Source of the DNA: Yponomeuta sedellus
Taxonomy: Eukaryota; Arthropoda; Insecta; Lepidoptera; Yponomeutidae
Direction: 5' to 3'
Assembly: GCA_934045075.1 (NCBI GenBank)
Contig: OW203723.1
Location: 2,496,577 to 2,560,576 of the forward strand
Length of the DNA: 64,000 nt
The notes beneath the pieces were generated by a model that did no database searches, was not told the origin of the DNA, and worked only from the letters and a program-made list of their open reading frames with translations. Positions 20,584-31,027 of this stretch are shown here, in pieces. A program made the position numbers and the translations under genes. The first letter of the stretch is position 1. Every line of letters begins with the position of its first letter.

Positions 20584-20955
20584 ATGGATGACGAAACATT
20601 GATTGCCATTTCACTTTTACTAGTGCTATGTACGAAAAAGCGGATTCTTTGTTATTGGGTACACCCATTGAACACTCAAAGAACTAAAGAGAGTCAATTC
20701 CATCTCAAAAGAGCACAACTGGCTAATACCAATCCATATAAACCTCCTTGCAAATGTGTTCCCATGCCAAATCTTTCACATCCCTGTTGTGATAATCCAG
20801 ATTTTCAATATCTCATATGCATGAATATTTTTCAACCGCTAATATTAGATTTTCTGGTTTGCTCATTTTTAACGGAGTTTCATACAAAAACCGTCCACTC
20901 AGTACGGCGCTCGCGCGGTTCTGAACGAAAATTTCCGTTCGTGTGCGGTAGGTAA
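20584..20955 (+). pseudogene. HARBI1-like transposase N-terminus, truncated
   Basis: The frame from the methionine at 20584 begins MDDETLIAISLLLVL, then a basic KKR, then YWVHPLN and ESQFH. That order is what I recall for the N-terminus of arthropod Harbinger nucleases (a hydrophobic stretch, basic residues, then WVHP). The catalytic DDE core is absent. The later residues, to about 124, look unrelated. No biochemical activity is expected. Confidence 0.5.
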
Positions 20956-21040
20956 TACAAAATGTATAGACACGCTGCGTTCGGGATGACGTCATCAGGT
21001 TTTTTTCCGTTCTGCCAACCCGAAAATGTGAACTTCCAAC

Positions 21041-21118
21041 GTGAAATTTTTAGCCTCTAAATAGGTTTGTTAAATTTGTCCTTAGCACGGGTTAGTGCAT
21101 TAAAAATAAAAATAGTAT
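21041..21118 (+). mobile_element. T1 SINE 3' end, strongly 5'-truncated
   Basis: Only GAAATTTTTAGCCTCTAAAT through the CATTAAAAATAAAAATAG tail is present. It helps define the 3' end of T1 and sits within the Harbinger-like element. Confidence 0.65.
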
Positions 21119-21592
21119 AATTCGGTTATTTTTCCGTCCGGAAATTGTCAGAGCGTGTGCGCCTTGTTGAATATATATATGAAAAATGCGCATTCGGGTT
21201 TCCGAATCTGAGTTGCGAATCAGGAAACCGTGCGTGTGCGGCCAGCTTAAACAAGTAAACATCCAAGACCTGGAGTTTTTTTTATCCCCAGCCGCGGTTC
21301 GAACCCGGGACCTCTCGCATAGTAGGCAGATACGCTACCGCTGGCACAGGCGTCGTAACTGTCAAACTAGTATGGAAGTCTTGTTTGCACAAGTGGCTAC
21401 TAGATGTATGATTCTACAGTGTAAGCAAGGATGACAATATTTTGGCCCATATGTATATGCGATTCTAGAATAATAATAATTTTGTTTTTAAAATGCCTGT
21501 GTTAGGTGTGTCAAAAAGGTCAATTAAATAATAATCTATCTCCCTGTCTAATACTAATTTATTATATAAGTAGGTGCCCCCCCTAGTCGATA

Positions 21593-21925
21593 TCAACCCT
21601 TTTGTATGTCCCGCTGCTAGGGCATGGGTCGCTTCTTACAACATGGGCCAAATTCAGGTTAGTGGAGGAGTTTAAGACAGTAGCGGGCCTTACTGTCAGA
21701 AAATCGAACCGCCCGTAAGGCCTCTCTCTGACATAGCTTAACGACTGCCATTACTTGACAGCTGTCAACAACGGCTTAGCGTACCTTACAAAGCACGGAA
21801 GCGCTCGGAAAAATTGCCATTAGCGGTAGTCACGGGATGGTCACCCATACTACACCTGACCGCGCCTGTTGTTGCTTAACTCAAGTGATTCATTCCACAC
21901 TCGGTTCGACCAGGCCACGAGGACT
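21593..21925 (-). mobile_element. S5-A SINE
   Basis: Worn copy from ATATCAACCCTTTTGTATG to the GGTTCGACCAGGCCACGAG head. Confidence 0.65.
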
Positions 21926-21972
21926 TTAATTAAGCAACAGTTTACGGTGGCGGGGAGTCGCTGGATGCGAAC

Positions 21973-22316
21973 TGCCCCGGCTGCCGAAGTGATTAAACGA
22001 TCACGAAGGTTAAGCAACACAGGGCGCGTTCAGGGCATGGATGGGTAAACCGTCTATGACTAGACTACGCTTCCGTGCTTCGCAAGCCACGCTAAGCAGT
22101 TGGTGCCGGCTGCCGGCGATAGATGGCAGTCGTTAAGCCAAGTCAGAGGCCTTAGGGCGGCTTGAAAACTTCTGACAGTAAGATCAGCCACTAGTCTTGC
22201 AAGCCTCCACCAATCCGGTCTTGGCCCCCGTGGTGGAGTATGGCCTTTACCTTCTTGGGGTAAGAGACCCGTGTCCCTCGCTGGGGACATAATGGGACAT
22301 GATGATGATGATGATG
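21973..22316 (+). mobile_element. S5-B SINE with (GAT)n tail
   Basis: The head ACGATCACGAAGGTTAAGCA then GGGCGCGTTCAGGGCATGG is strongly 5S-like. The 3' end is GGGGACATAATGGGACATG then GATGATGATGATGATG. The 30 bp to its left match the GGTGGCGGGGAGTCGCTGG non-LTR scrap. Confidence 0.75.
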
Positions 22317-22480
22317 AGATTGCACACGACACGCAATTACAGAGTTACAGCCCTTGATGAGGCGACATCTTTTCATAGCAGGCGGTTGCATCAAGTCCCC
22401 TACACCCAACTAAAGGACGTTTCACGTCAAAACTCAACAAGTTCAGGCACGAATCAAAATGTTTAGCTAACAGAGCATTG
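22317..22480. repeat. Direct repeat, copy 1
   Basis: CACACGACACGCAATTACAG to ATCAAAATGTTTAGCTAAC recurs with changes at 22815-22975. An S5 copy and a 78-bp-repeat unit lie between. Confidence 0.5.
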
Positions 22481-22560
22481 GGAAGGCGGGCGGTAGACTA
22501 AGGTAGCCACTGACCGGTCCCCAAGTACGGGAGAACAGAGAGACAAAGTCGTGCAACCCA
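22481..22560. repeat. Single unit of the 78-bp repeat
   Basis: GGTAGACTAAGGTAGCCACT then AAGTACGGGAGAACAGAGAG matches the tandem units at 28866-29035. Confidence 0.6.
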
Positions 22561-22593
22561 ATGTGAAGACCATTAAACAGGTGCATCCCACGA

Positions 22594-22768
22594 AGCGCTC
22601 GTGGCCTAGTCGAACCGAGTGATTGGAATCAATCACTTGAGTTAAGCAGCAACAGGCGCGGCTAGGTGAAGGATGGGTGACAGTCCCGCGGCTACCGCTA
22701 GTGGCATTTTTCCGAGCGCTTTCGTGCTTCGCAAGGCACGTTCAGCCGTTGGCGCCGGTTGTCATGTT
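22594..22768 (+). mobile_element. S5-A SINE, 3'-deleted
   Basis: Full head and central block, ending at GGTTGTCATGTTGA. Confidence 0.65.
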
Positions 22769-22814
22769 GAATAATAAATGTTTTTTTTGTTCTACTTAAA
22801 AATATATAAATCAA

Positions 22815-22975
22815 ATACACACGACACGTAGTTACAGAGTGCTGAGGCGTCATATTTTCTCTAGGCGGTTTCAGAAAGTCCCCCAACTACCGAACTGAAG
22901 GACGTTCCGCATCAAAACTCAAGTTCACGAATCAAAAAGTTTAGATACCAACCAACCATCTAGCTAACAGGGCAT
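22815..22975. repeat. Direct repeat, copy 2
   Basis: Counterpart of 22317-22480, with shared GAAGGACGTTCCGCATCAAA-type blocks. Confidence 0.5.
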
Positions 22976-23501
22976 AAAGGTCCAGACATCAATCAAGAAA
23001 GCGCTCCAAATTACAATTTGATCCCGCAAGACAAACCTAACTCGAGTTTCGTACATATTTGATGAGGTTTTCGGAATTAAATTTTCGTCCGAGATCGAAT
23101 GTAATTTTTGATAAGGCCTTTAGGAAAGCTTTTCAGAATACTCCCACTGGGAGGCAGAAAACTCTACCTAATCGCTGCGAGTATAAGGTCGATATTGGCG
23201 GTGGAAGGCTGTCTCCTTCCGAGAATTCATAAGAAAAACAAGAGTGTACTGAACTTAACCGTTTTTAATGGTCTTAACGCAATAAATTATTCTTAGCACA
23301 GACTCACCCTCATTTGTTACAGTAATTATATTAGCATGTAGGTCGCTTGATTACCTGAACCTTTGCAGTCTTTTGGGCTCACAAAATGTATATTTCATTT
23401 TCTTTGTTAAAAATAAACGTTTGCGCGGAAGAGAAGTATACAACTTGAATTTTAAGTGCTCAAAGCCAATGCAAAAGGAACGTGCCTTATTAACAGTCGT
23501 A
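22976..23501. other. Spacer, no gene seen
   Basis: No recognised repeat or credible coding frame. Confidence 0.35.
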
Positions 23502-23512
23502 CTATCGAATAC

Positions 23513-23874
23513 GATATCAACCCTTGTATGTCCCCACTGCTGGGGCACGGGTCTCTTCCTACATCGGAGGAAGGTTAGGCCATACTCCACCACGGGGGCC
23601 AAGTCCGGCTTGGTGGAGGATTGTAAGACAGAGGCGGGCCTTACTGTCAGAAGTTATCAAGCAGCCCATAAGACCTCTGACGTGGCTTAACGACTGCCAT
23701 AACATGACAGCCGGCACCAACGGCTTAGCGTGCCTTGCGAAGTACGGAAGCGCTCGGAAAAATGCCACTAGCGGTAGTCACGGGACGGTCACCCATCTTG
23801 CTCCTGGCCTCGCCTACTGTTGCTTAACTCTAGTGATTGATTCCGATCACTCTGTTCGACTAGGCCACGAGTGC
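23513..23874 (-). mobile_element. S5-A SINE, full length with TSD
   Basis: Flanked by CTATCGAATAC (23502-23512) and CTATCGAGTAC (23875-23885), an 11-bp TSD with one mismatch. Complete from head to tail. Confidence 0.8.
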
Positions 23875-23904
23875 CTATCGAGTACACACGAGAATTGCTC
23901 GAAG

Positions 23905-24265
23905 TCCCGGCTGCCTGAGTGATCTTAAACGATCACGAAGGTTAAGCAACATAGGGCGCGTTCAGTGCATGGATGGGTGACCGTCTTTGTCTAACGCTAG
24001 TGGCATTGTTCCGAGCAATTCCGTGCTTCGCAAGGCACGCTAAGCAGTTGGTGCCTGCTGCCGTCGATAGATGCCAGTCGTTAAACAAGTCAGGGGCCTT
24101 AGGGTGGCTTGAAAACTTAAACAGTAAGACCAGCCACTAGTCTTGCAAGCCTCCACCAATCTGGGTTTGGCCCCCGTGGTGGAGTATGGCCTATACCTTC
24201 CTCAGGGAAGAGACCCGTGCCCCTCGGTGGGGACATATTGGGCTGATGATGATGATGATGATGGT
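23905..24265 (+). mobile_element. S5-B SINE, full length with (GAT)n tail
   Basis: AACGATCACGAAGGTTAAGC, then CATAGGGCGCGTTCAGTGCA and GGATGGGTGACCGTC align well with 5S rRNA. The tail is GATGATGATGATGATGATGG. It lies head-to-head with the S5-A copy just to its left, allowing direct comparison of the subfamilies. Confidence 0.8.
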
Positions 24266-24826
24266 GATGAAATAAAAAAACGTATGTTTCCACACTCAAG
24301 GAAATGAAAGACAAAGATAAAGATTTTTATTTGTGAAGCATGAGTTCATTGATAGGATGTATATAAAAAATAATTAGTTCTATACATGCTCTGCCTGATA
24401 AGGCGTACAAATTATAAAAAAGGCACCACCATTAGAAACAATAATATAAAAATGGCTACCAAATTCAAATTAATTTTTTTCAGTGTAATACAATATAATG
24501 TCAATTTGAAATAGAGTTAATGATATATTAAAATGAAAATAATAAAAAAAAATAAAAATGAATAAGTTAATTTTTTGTTACATGTCAAATTGTGTGAACA
24601 GAACCAGAATAAATGTCAATTTAAAATACAAATTAAATAAGAATGTCAGTCAATGTCTTAGCTGAAATTATCATCTGTCAAGAATTCTGTTATATTATAA
24701 TAAACTTTTTGTTCTAATAGACACTTTAATTTGGTTTTAAAATTATTTGTACTTAAATTAAATTATTTGAAAGTTGATAGGGTTATTTTCTAAAAGTATG
24801 AAAGTATGAAATTTTGCAAATCTGAC
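24266..24826. other. A+T-rich spacer, no gene seen
   Basis: Low-complexity A+T-rich DNA without recognised repeats. Confidence 0.35.
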
Positions 24827-24829
24827 TAA

Positions 24830-25360
24830 AGGAAGGCCAATGAGACGAGATAAAGAATGTAAACAAATGGGCCGTTACTGAGTTACATTGCGATAGTGAG
24901 CAATTATTATCTCTATCCTTGTCACACGTATGCGGTAATGGCGTCATTTGATTGACGACAGCTGTCGTTGCGGTTTTCGTGGTACAGGAAAACTTTCAGT
25001 ACGGCAGTTGTCAACATTTGGTGTCATTCACTATTTTTTGAACTATATTAGTCCATTCCTGTTTAGATTGCGTTCGAAGTGATACGTATTTTTTCGTTTC
25101 CGTATTTACTTAGTTTATTGTGTTTATTAATCCGTTACTGTTAGTTTTCTTGTTGATTTTTGCTGTTACTGTAATTAGTTGTTGGTTTTAATTATGGAAT
25201 GAGCCTAGGACTCTTCCGGTGAATCATGTTTGACTAATACAGCCGACAGCGATTAGAATAAGGAATCCGAAATTTGTGTAACTATAATTTATTCACATAA
25301 AAATGTTTAGAACCCCTGAAACTTTGTTTACATTCTTTATCTCGTCTCATTGGCCTTCCT
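24830..25360. mobile_element. DNA transposon with perfect 38-bp TIR
   Basis: AGGAAGGCCAATGAGACGAG plus the next 18 bases is repeated exactly inverted at 25323-25360. The flanks read TAA and TTA, consistent with a Harbinger TWA target or with a TA duplication if the TIR starts one base earlier. It is 531 bp with no transposase. Confidence 0.75.
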
Positions 25361-25363
25361 TTA

Positions 25364-26194
25364 GTTATGTCGAGTTTTACTACAAGTGCTAATTAAAACA
25401 TGATAAGGTACCTACTGTAATTTCCTCGTTACGGCGATGAAGAATATCTTCCTGCTACCGCGTTATAATAATGTCGTTAAAGAGAATGTATGGAGATTAA
25501 AGTCGGCTTTAGTGCCAAAAGACCGGGTACCGTTTACATTGATGTAGTGAAACTTTCTAGTTAGTTCTTTCTAGATTCTTCTGAGTTTACTTGCCGTTTG
25601 TTGAAATTATGCAGTTAGTCATCAAAGCACCGGTTCAAAACACCAACAAACAGTCAAAGAAATATAGTTTTTTATCAAACTATTTTGTTGTATTCCTCAA
25701 TGTTATTATATAGAGCTCGAGCCGGACTCATCCGAAGTAGGTAAATTTGAGGGGGGCGCAACAATGCAATATTGACGCAGCTATTTTATTAAAACTTACT
25801 GTCCACTTAAATGATAACTTTTTTCCGGACAAAAGTTGTCTGCCTGCCAAATGTATAAGAAAGAAGATATTAAACAAACAAGTGGTTATTTTGATAAACT
25901 ATACTTAATTTGATGAATTGAAAATAGATTTAATCCATAGAATTAAACGTATTTTCAGGCCATGGCATTTTGTGAGAGGAATTTGGTTTGGGACGCCTGT
26001 CCTTAACGGTGACCACACCTTGATGATAAAACGACACTTTGACCTTTTTTTTGGGTGTAATAGACCGTAGGTAACTAAATATATTTTTTGGACAAGGTAG
26101 AAAAGTATTTACTTTACTAAGAAAAAATACTATTCTCAGGTTTCCCGTGTGTTTTTTTTGCTTCGCCAATTCACCCACATACGTGTTTGAAGTG
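25364..26194. other. Spacer, no gene recognised
   Basis: A minus-strand frame at 25930-26178 has no recognisable domain. Its lysine-rich text is ordinary for A+T-rich DNA. Confidence 0.35.
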
Positions 26195-26320
26195 TTCGCG
26201 TACCTCAGTGCTTGAACTTGACGCTGTAGGCACGGGTGCTAATTATCATGCCCATGATCTCTCTTTCTTTATAAAGGAAAGGATATGCCCTGCAGTGCAT
26301 AAAAGTACATAAAAATATTC
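26195..26320 (+). mobile_element. T5 SINE body fragment
   Basis: GCGTACCTCAGTGCTTGAAC to GATATGCCCTGCAGTGCAT is the 3' part of T5. Confidence 0.5.
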
Positions 26321-26392
26321 ATATTGGATCCCAATAACCATTCTAACGTCTTCGTTATAAATTTATAGATGGCTCTAGGTGTTTTAAAATTA

Positions 26393-26612
26393 CACTATTT
26401 TTATTTTTAATGCACTAACCCGTGCCAAGGAACAAATTTAAAAACCTATTTAGAGGCCAAAAATTTCACCCATGCCGGGATTCGAACCCGCAACCTCTGG
26501 CTATCCGTACCAGATACTGGTACGTACTGGTACGGATACCCAGAGGTTGCGAGTTCGAATCCCGGCATGGGTGAAATTTTTGGCCTCTAAATAGGTTTTT
26601 AAATTTGTTTTA
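26393..26612. mobile_element. T1 foldback: 80-bp near-perfect hairpin
   Basis: The arms 26434-26513 and 26527-26606 are inverted copies with two mismatches in 80 and a 13-base spacer. Each arm holds the 3' half of the T1 tRNA-like core, including the B box GGTTCGAA, plus the tail. A left extension carries the T1 3' end. Confidence 0.85.
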
Positions 26613-27134
26613 AAATTGTTCATGACAGACCCTATCCCTAAGGTTTAGGGCTCTTCTTCTTTTACTTTGTCTTTGCATCATCCCGTTGTTTGGAGTCGGC
26701 TCTTTGTTCTTTTGCCCCAGGATTTTCTGTCCTGGCTTGTCCGCTCGCTCCATAGGGCTCGCTCCAAGTCCTTTGCTAGCGTGGCCCATCAGGTAGTTTG
26801 TAGATGTCCTCAGCTTTTTCGATGGTTGGCATATGTAGGGCCTGTTTGACAATATGATTTTCCTCTCGTCTCATCCTAAGGTTAAGGGCTCAAAAGCGGA
26901 AATCTGTGAAATCATTTCGAACGCTAAAATTTTAAAATACCTATAACCCACACTTCCGTTATTCTGTGATTCTTAACCATTTTCCTAATACAATTATGTT
27001 TCTTAGTTTAGTAAAAGCTATCACTTCTCTTCTGCCTAAAGCCCAAGCATGACACCTTTATAATTTCGTCGTCATCATCACCAGCTATTTGATACCCATA
27101 TAGGCTTCCCTAATGGTTTTCTAAGTTTCACGGC
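26613..27134. other. Possible non-LTR scrap, otherwise unassigned
   Basis: A C+T-rich stretch at 26640-26860 reads like part of a minus-oriented non-LTR 3' region, but no diagnostic motif was found. Confidence 0.3.
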
Positions 27135-27225
27135 GTTGTGCCGTTTGCATCCAGCGACTCCCCGCCACCGTAACCAGGTCGTCAGACCATCTGGTGGAGG
27201 GCCTGCACACGCTGAGTTTTTTAAT
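27135..27225 (-). pseudogene. RT C-terminal fragment of a non-LTR element
   Basis: The plus strand holds GCATCCAGCGACTCCCCGCC and CAGACCATCTGGTGG. The minus strand gives the PTRW-DDL-VAGSRW type of ending, as at 5695-5765. Confidence 0.5.
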
Positions 27226-27464
27226 GTCTACTAACTCAAGTATGACACCTTTTCTAATATAAAATGTAATTTTAATTAAATTTTATGAAATAATTATGTA
27301 AACTCTATTAATTAAGGACGTTGTAAAGACTAAGTATGGAGTATATTGTACAGTTTTCTCAAAAATTACCTAGACTTTGAAATGGATACCTAGTTTAACT
27401 TGTTACGTCGTTAAGCAGGTGTTAAGCCATGCCATAGGCCTTGATGACTTCTGATGGTTGACTG

Positions 27465-27738
27465 TCTTGCGACTATCGCTAGTAGCATTTTTCCGAGTGC
27501 TTCCGTGCTTCGCAAGGCACGCTAAGCCGTTGGTGCCGGCTGTCATATAATGGCAGCTAAGCCATGTCAGATGTCTTATCCTGGGCGACCTGATGCCTTC
27601 TGACGGTAAGTCCCGCCACTGTCTTACAATCCTCCACCAACCCGGACTTGGCGCCTGTGGTGTAGTAAGTAGCCTAACCTTCCAATCATGCGGGAAGAGA
27701 CACGTGCCCTAGCACTGGAGACATACCAAGGGTGGACA
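27465..27738 (+). mobile_element. S5-A SINE, headless and diverged
   Basis: From GACTATCGCTAGTAGCATTT to GGAGACATACCAAGGGTGGA. The 5S-like head is lost or scrambled in 27410-27464. Confidence 0.6.
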
Positions 27739-27934
27739 TCGGTCGACTCCGCCAGCAACTAACCCCGAGTAAACGCGGCTTTCATGAAAGTTGCTGATGA
27801 ATAGTTAAGAACGTTGCCAAACTGCCGTTTGACATTGCCACAGATTCATTAACGAAACTCGCGCCGAGCCCTCTTTCTGGAAGAAGTTAAAGCCGATTAT
27901 AGTTCCTTTGGCGAAATTTCGTTGACTAATAAGA

Positions 27935-28165
27935 CAGTAGTTTTCTAAGTTATGTACATTTGTGAAGTTACAGTAGCAATACTACTCGCTAGCGTGAAGG
28001 AAAACATCGTGTCAGTTTTTCCTGGTGTACAATAAGGAATATTCTAATCTTATCTTATCGTGAGGAAACCTGAGTGTCCGAGGTGTTCAAATACCTCAGC
28101 GCTTGAAATTGCTAATCAGCGGTGGGTACGCGCGGTAACTAAGCCTGTACTCTCTCTGAGAGAAG
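27935..28165 (+). mobile_element. T5 SINE body with a short internal insertion
   Basis: TTTTCTAAGTTATGTACATT to GAAGGAAAACATCGTG, a break with a TGTACAATAAGGAATATTCT segment, then CGTGAGGAAACCTGAGTG to AGAGAAGGCCTGTGCCCTGC. The inserted piece is flanked by CGTG on both sides. Confidence 0.55.
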
Positions 28166-28510
28166 GCCTGTGCCCTGCTTCTTCTTCGTCGTTTCCTCAT
28201 GGCTGAGGGACGTGACTAAGGGCAGATTCCGCCACCAGCTCTCTCCATCGGATTCTATTACGCGCCAGATGTAAGGCTGCTTGTAGGGTCCTTCCCAAAG
28301 CTTGAGTTATTATATCTGACCAACGCGTTGGTGGTCGTCCTCTGCTTCGTTTCCCGTTCGCTCGACCGGTGATGATAACTTACTCCATGTTATCTGGCCC
28401 GCGTCGGACGGTATGTCCGAAGAACTTCAGGATGCGTTGGGTGCAGATTGTGGAGAGCCTCGTCTTTATCTGAAGTTCATCTAGAATCTTGTGTGCCTAG
28501 CAGTGGGACA
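28166..28510 (-). pseudogene. Non-LTR reverse transcriptase C-terminus
   Basis: The minus strand, in one frame, gives TRLSTICTQRILKFFGHTVR, then GRPPTRWSDIITQALG and LHLARNRMEW. This is the conserved end of RTE-like lepidopteran reverse transcriptases. It is followed by a short tail and is 5'-truncated. Confidence 0.7.
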
Positions 28511-28865
28511 TAATTATATATGCCACATAAAAACAGTCAATATTACAATTATTTTTCTATGGCGTGTCACAAGCCCTGGTCTCTGCCCACCTATTCGGGA
28601 CCCAAGCGTGAAATTTTTCGTCTTTTTTGTGTACAATAAGTTATAGGTGTTACACTTTTTTACTCTCTCTTTCTTTCTGCGCAAAACTGTGCCCTACATT
28701 GGGAAGTATATGGGCTACATTATTTATTTAAATATCAATCGCGTAATTGGCTTTGGTCCATGACGTGATCTCACTAATTGATCGTGTGCGAAATGTCCTT
28801 ATTCGACCAAAAACCAGTCGAAGATTCGTAGGCCCACGTATCGTTAAGCCTAAATCGAGATAAGG

Positions 28866-29035
28866 CATTTGGGAAGACGGGCGGTGGACTAAGGTAGCCA
28901 CTGAGTGGTCGCTAAGCACGGGAGAACTGACAGTCAAGGTCAACATTTGTGAAGACGAGTGGTGAATTAAGGTAGCCACTGAGTGGTCGACAAGTACGGG
29001 AGAACAGACAGTCAAGGTCGACATTTGGGAAGGCC
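28866..29035. repeat. 78-bp tandem repeat, two units plus start of a third
   Basis: CATTTG starts recur at 28866, 28944 and 29022. Each unit holds TAAGGTAGCCACTGAGTGGT and ACGGGAGAAC-GACAGTCAAG. A lone unit lies at 22481-22560. Confidence 0.8.
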
Positions 29036-29065
29036 TGCCTTGTGGACTGACGGTTCGCCATTCGA

Positions 29066-29400
29066 CTCAATCACTTGAGTTAAGCAACAACAGGTGCGGT
29101 CAGGTGCAGGATGGGTGACCGTCCCGCGACTACCGCTCGTAGAATTTTTCCGAGCGCTTCCGTGCTTTGCAAGGCACGCTAAGCCGTTGGTGCCGGCTGT
29201 CGTATAATGGCAGCCGTTAAGCCATGTCAGATGTCTTATGGGCGGCATGATAACTTCTGACAGTAAGGCCCGCCACTGTCTTACAATCCTCCAGCAACCT
29301 GGACATGGCTTCCGTGTTAGAGTATAGCCTTACCTTCCTGTGACGCAGGAAGAGACCCGTGTCCTAGCGGTGGGGACATATAAGGGTTGGTATCGATCCC
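29066..29400 (+). mobile_element. S5-A SINE, 5' end clipped
   Basis: Starts in the head at ATCACTTGAGTTAAGCAACA and runs to GGGGACATATAAGGGTTGGT. It abuts the 78-bp repeat. Confidence 0.7.
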
Positions 29401-29725
29401 ACGTGACCTATCGCTGTATCAACTTACACGTGCGGACAACCGCACACGAGGTCACTTTCGCAACAGCACCTGGCTATAAACAGAATTTCCCTACACGAGA
29501 GTGCTCATATTCCCTGTATATCCCAGTTTAATATCCTCGTTTGCACAGTGAGCTTCAGCAACCTCTCAAAAGAGCCAACGGTTAGTTTTGACTTAGAGAG
29601 CTCATTTATTTACCGTAACTCGGCGCTTGAATTACCGATATGCGTGGGATATAAGCCCTACATTTTGACTGCCTCATTGGTTAACAAAACGGAGGTGGTG
29701 GCTACCAAAACGGAGATATTATAGA
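29401..29725. other. Spacer, no gene seen
   Basis: No recognised repeat or credible frame. Confidence 0.35.
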
Positions 29726-30067
29726 TTAACCCTAGTATGTCCCCACTGCTGGGGCACGGGTCTCTTCCTGCATCGCAGGAAGGTTAGGCCATACTCCACC
29801 ACGGGGGCCAAGTCCGGGTTGGTGGAGGATTGTAAGACAGTAGCGGGTCTTACTGTCAGAAGTTATCAAGCCGCCCATAAGGCCTCTGATACGGCTTAAC
29901 GACTGCCATTGTATGACAGCCGGCACCAACGGCTTAACGTGCCTTGCGAAGCACGGAAGCGCTCGGAAAAATGCCACTAGCGGTAATCACGGGACGCTCA
30001 CCCATCCCGTACCTGACCACGCCTGTTGTTGATTAACCAAGTGATTGATTCCAATCACTCGGTTCGC
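29726..30067 (-). mobile_element. S5-A SINE, near full length
   Basis: From TTAACCCTAGTATGTCCCCA to CAATCACTCGGTTCGCA, lacking only the last bases of the head. Confidence 0.75.
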
Positions 30068-30294
30068 ACAGATAACTACCTAGCGATAAATGTGAATTTG
30101 CTCCTGATAACTGTTGTAGATTGTAAATATTGCGATCTTCAGTGTAGAAAATGAATTTTGAAGAATATCTAATCTTTAATGGATATTTGGATTCAAAAAT
30201 ACGGAAAAACGAGATCATGCGACTTAGAAGACGAGTGTGACTTACGTCGCATTCGACGATACAATTTCATACGAGTGATTCAAAAATAGATCTC

Positions 30295-30334
30295 CTGACT
30301 CCTAAACTAGGGTAACCTGTATCTTAGGAGTCAG
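30295..30334. other. Short conserved hairpin, copy 1
   Basis: CTGACTCCTAA and TTAGGAGTCAG pair around an 18-base loop starting ACTAGGGTAACC. A second copy with paired stem changes lies at 59810-59850. Confidence 0.6.
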
Positions 30335-30468
30335 TCCTTCCCTAATGGTGCGATTAACACTGTTTTTAACTATTACAAATTATGATTATAATAAGGCGCT
30401 TTCGTTATTTACAATAATTTAAAAGTTTGAAAATTTTAACTAAGTTTAGAACAGACCTGTTTAGTTAT

Positions 30469-30512
30469 GTGTGTGTGTGTGTGTGGTTGTGTGTGTGTGT
30501 GTGTGTGTGTTT
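30469..30512. repeat. (GT)n microsatellite
   Basis: Two GT runs separated by GGTT. Confidence 0.85.
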
Positions 30513-30758
30513 ATGGGGGAAAGTATTGGTAGGTGGGGTGAACGCTGTGACTACGTGTTTAGTTTACTTATATTTTTTATTATAGACTTTATTTGTGTGT
30601 GATTGTTGTATTGTATATAAGTAGATATACATATGAAAATCTCGTGTCACAGAGTTTGTTATCAAACTTCCCCGAAACGGGTTCAATGATTTTCATATTT
30701 TTTTTGCTTATATTCGTTAGGTCTGGGAATAGGCCGTAGGCTAATAATAACAATAACT

Positions 30759-31027
30759 TTTAAAACCTATTTAGAGGCTAAAAATTCCACCCATGCAGGG
30801 ATTCGAACCCGCGACCTCTGGCTATCCGTGCCAGCGCTCTATTCAACTGAGCTAATGGGCGACTCACCGGCATCAGTGAAATTTTGAACCTCTTTACACT
30901 ATTATCTGTATTACGTACAGGCAGCGACATCTGGCTGAAGTCGATTGCGTCACTGACAGCCCCGACTACCTACTTTGCAGTTAGGTTTTTACATCGGAAT
31001 GATATCGCTGTACCCACATGATTATAC
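30759..31027 (-). mobile_element. T1 SINE, complete core and body
   Basis: The tRNA-like core is read backwards: GGGATTCGAACCCGCGACC (B box) and CAACTGAGCTAATGGGCG (A box). The body continues to CTGTACCCACATGATTATAC, where a second unit begins. Confidence 0.75.

Larger units (their letters stand above)
20443..21246. mobile_element. Harbinger-like DNA transposon inside a T3 SINE
   Basis: The TIRs share GCCGCACACGCACGGTTTCC in inverted orientation (about 28 bp, one mismatch). The flanks read TAA at the left and TTA at the right. It carries a HARBI1-like N-terminal frame and a truncated T1 SINE, giving three layers of nesting. The superfamily call is inferred from the frame and the TWA-like flanks. 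Confidence 0.55.
20398..21357 (-). mobile_element. T3 SINE split by a DNA transposon
   Basis: Left part: ATACCCTGTGTCGTGGGAAC to CGACATCAT. Right part: AACAAGTAAACATCCAAGAC, a T run, and the tRNA-like head with GGTTCGAACCCGGGACC. Together they reconstruct T3 as seen at 7029-7225, with the element 20443-21246 between. Confidence 0.65.

Noticed and set aside
23905..24000. Possible 5S rRNA gene
   Set aside because: Only the internal promoter half resembles 5S rRNA; it continues into the S5 SINE body.
25930..26178. 82-codon minus-strand frame
   Set aside because: Lysine-rich text typical of A+T-rich DNA, with no recognised motif or context.
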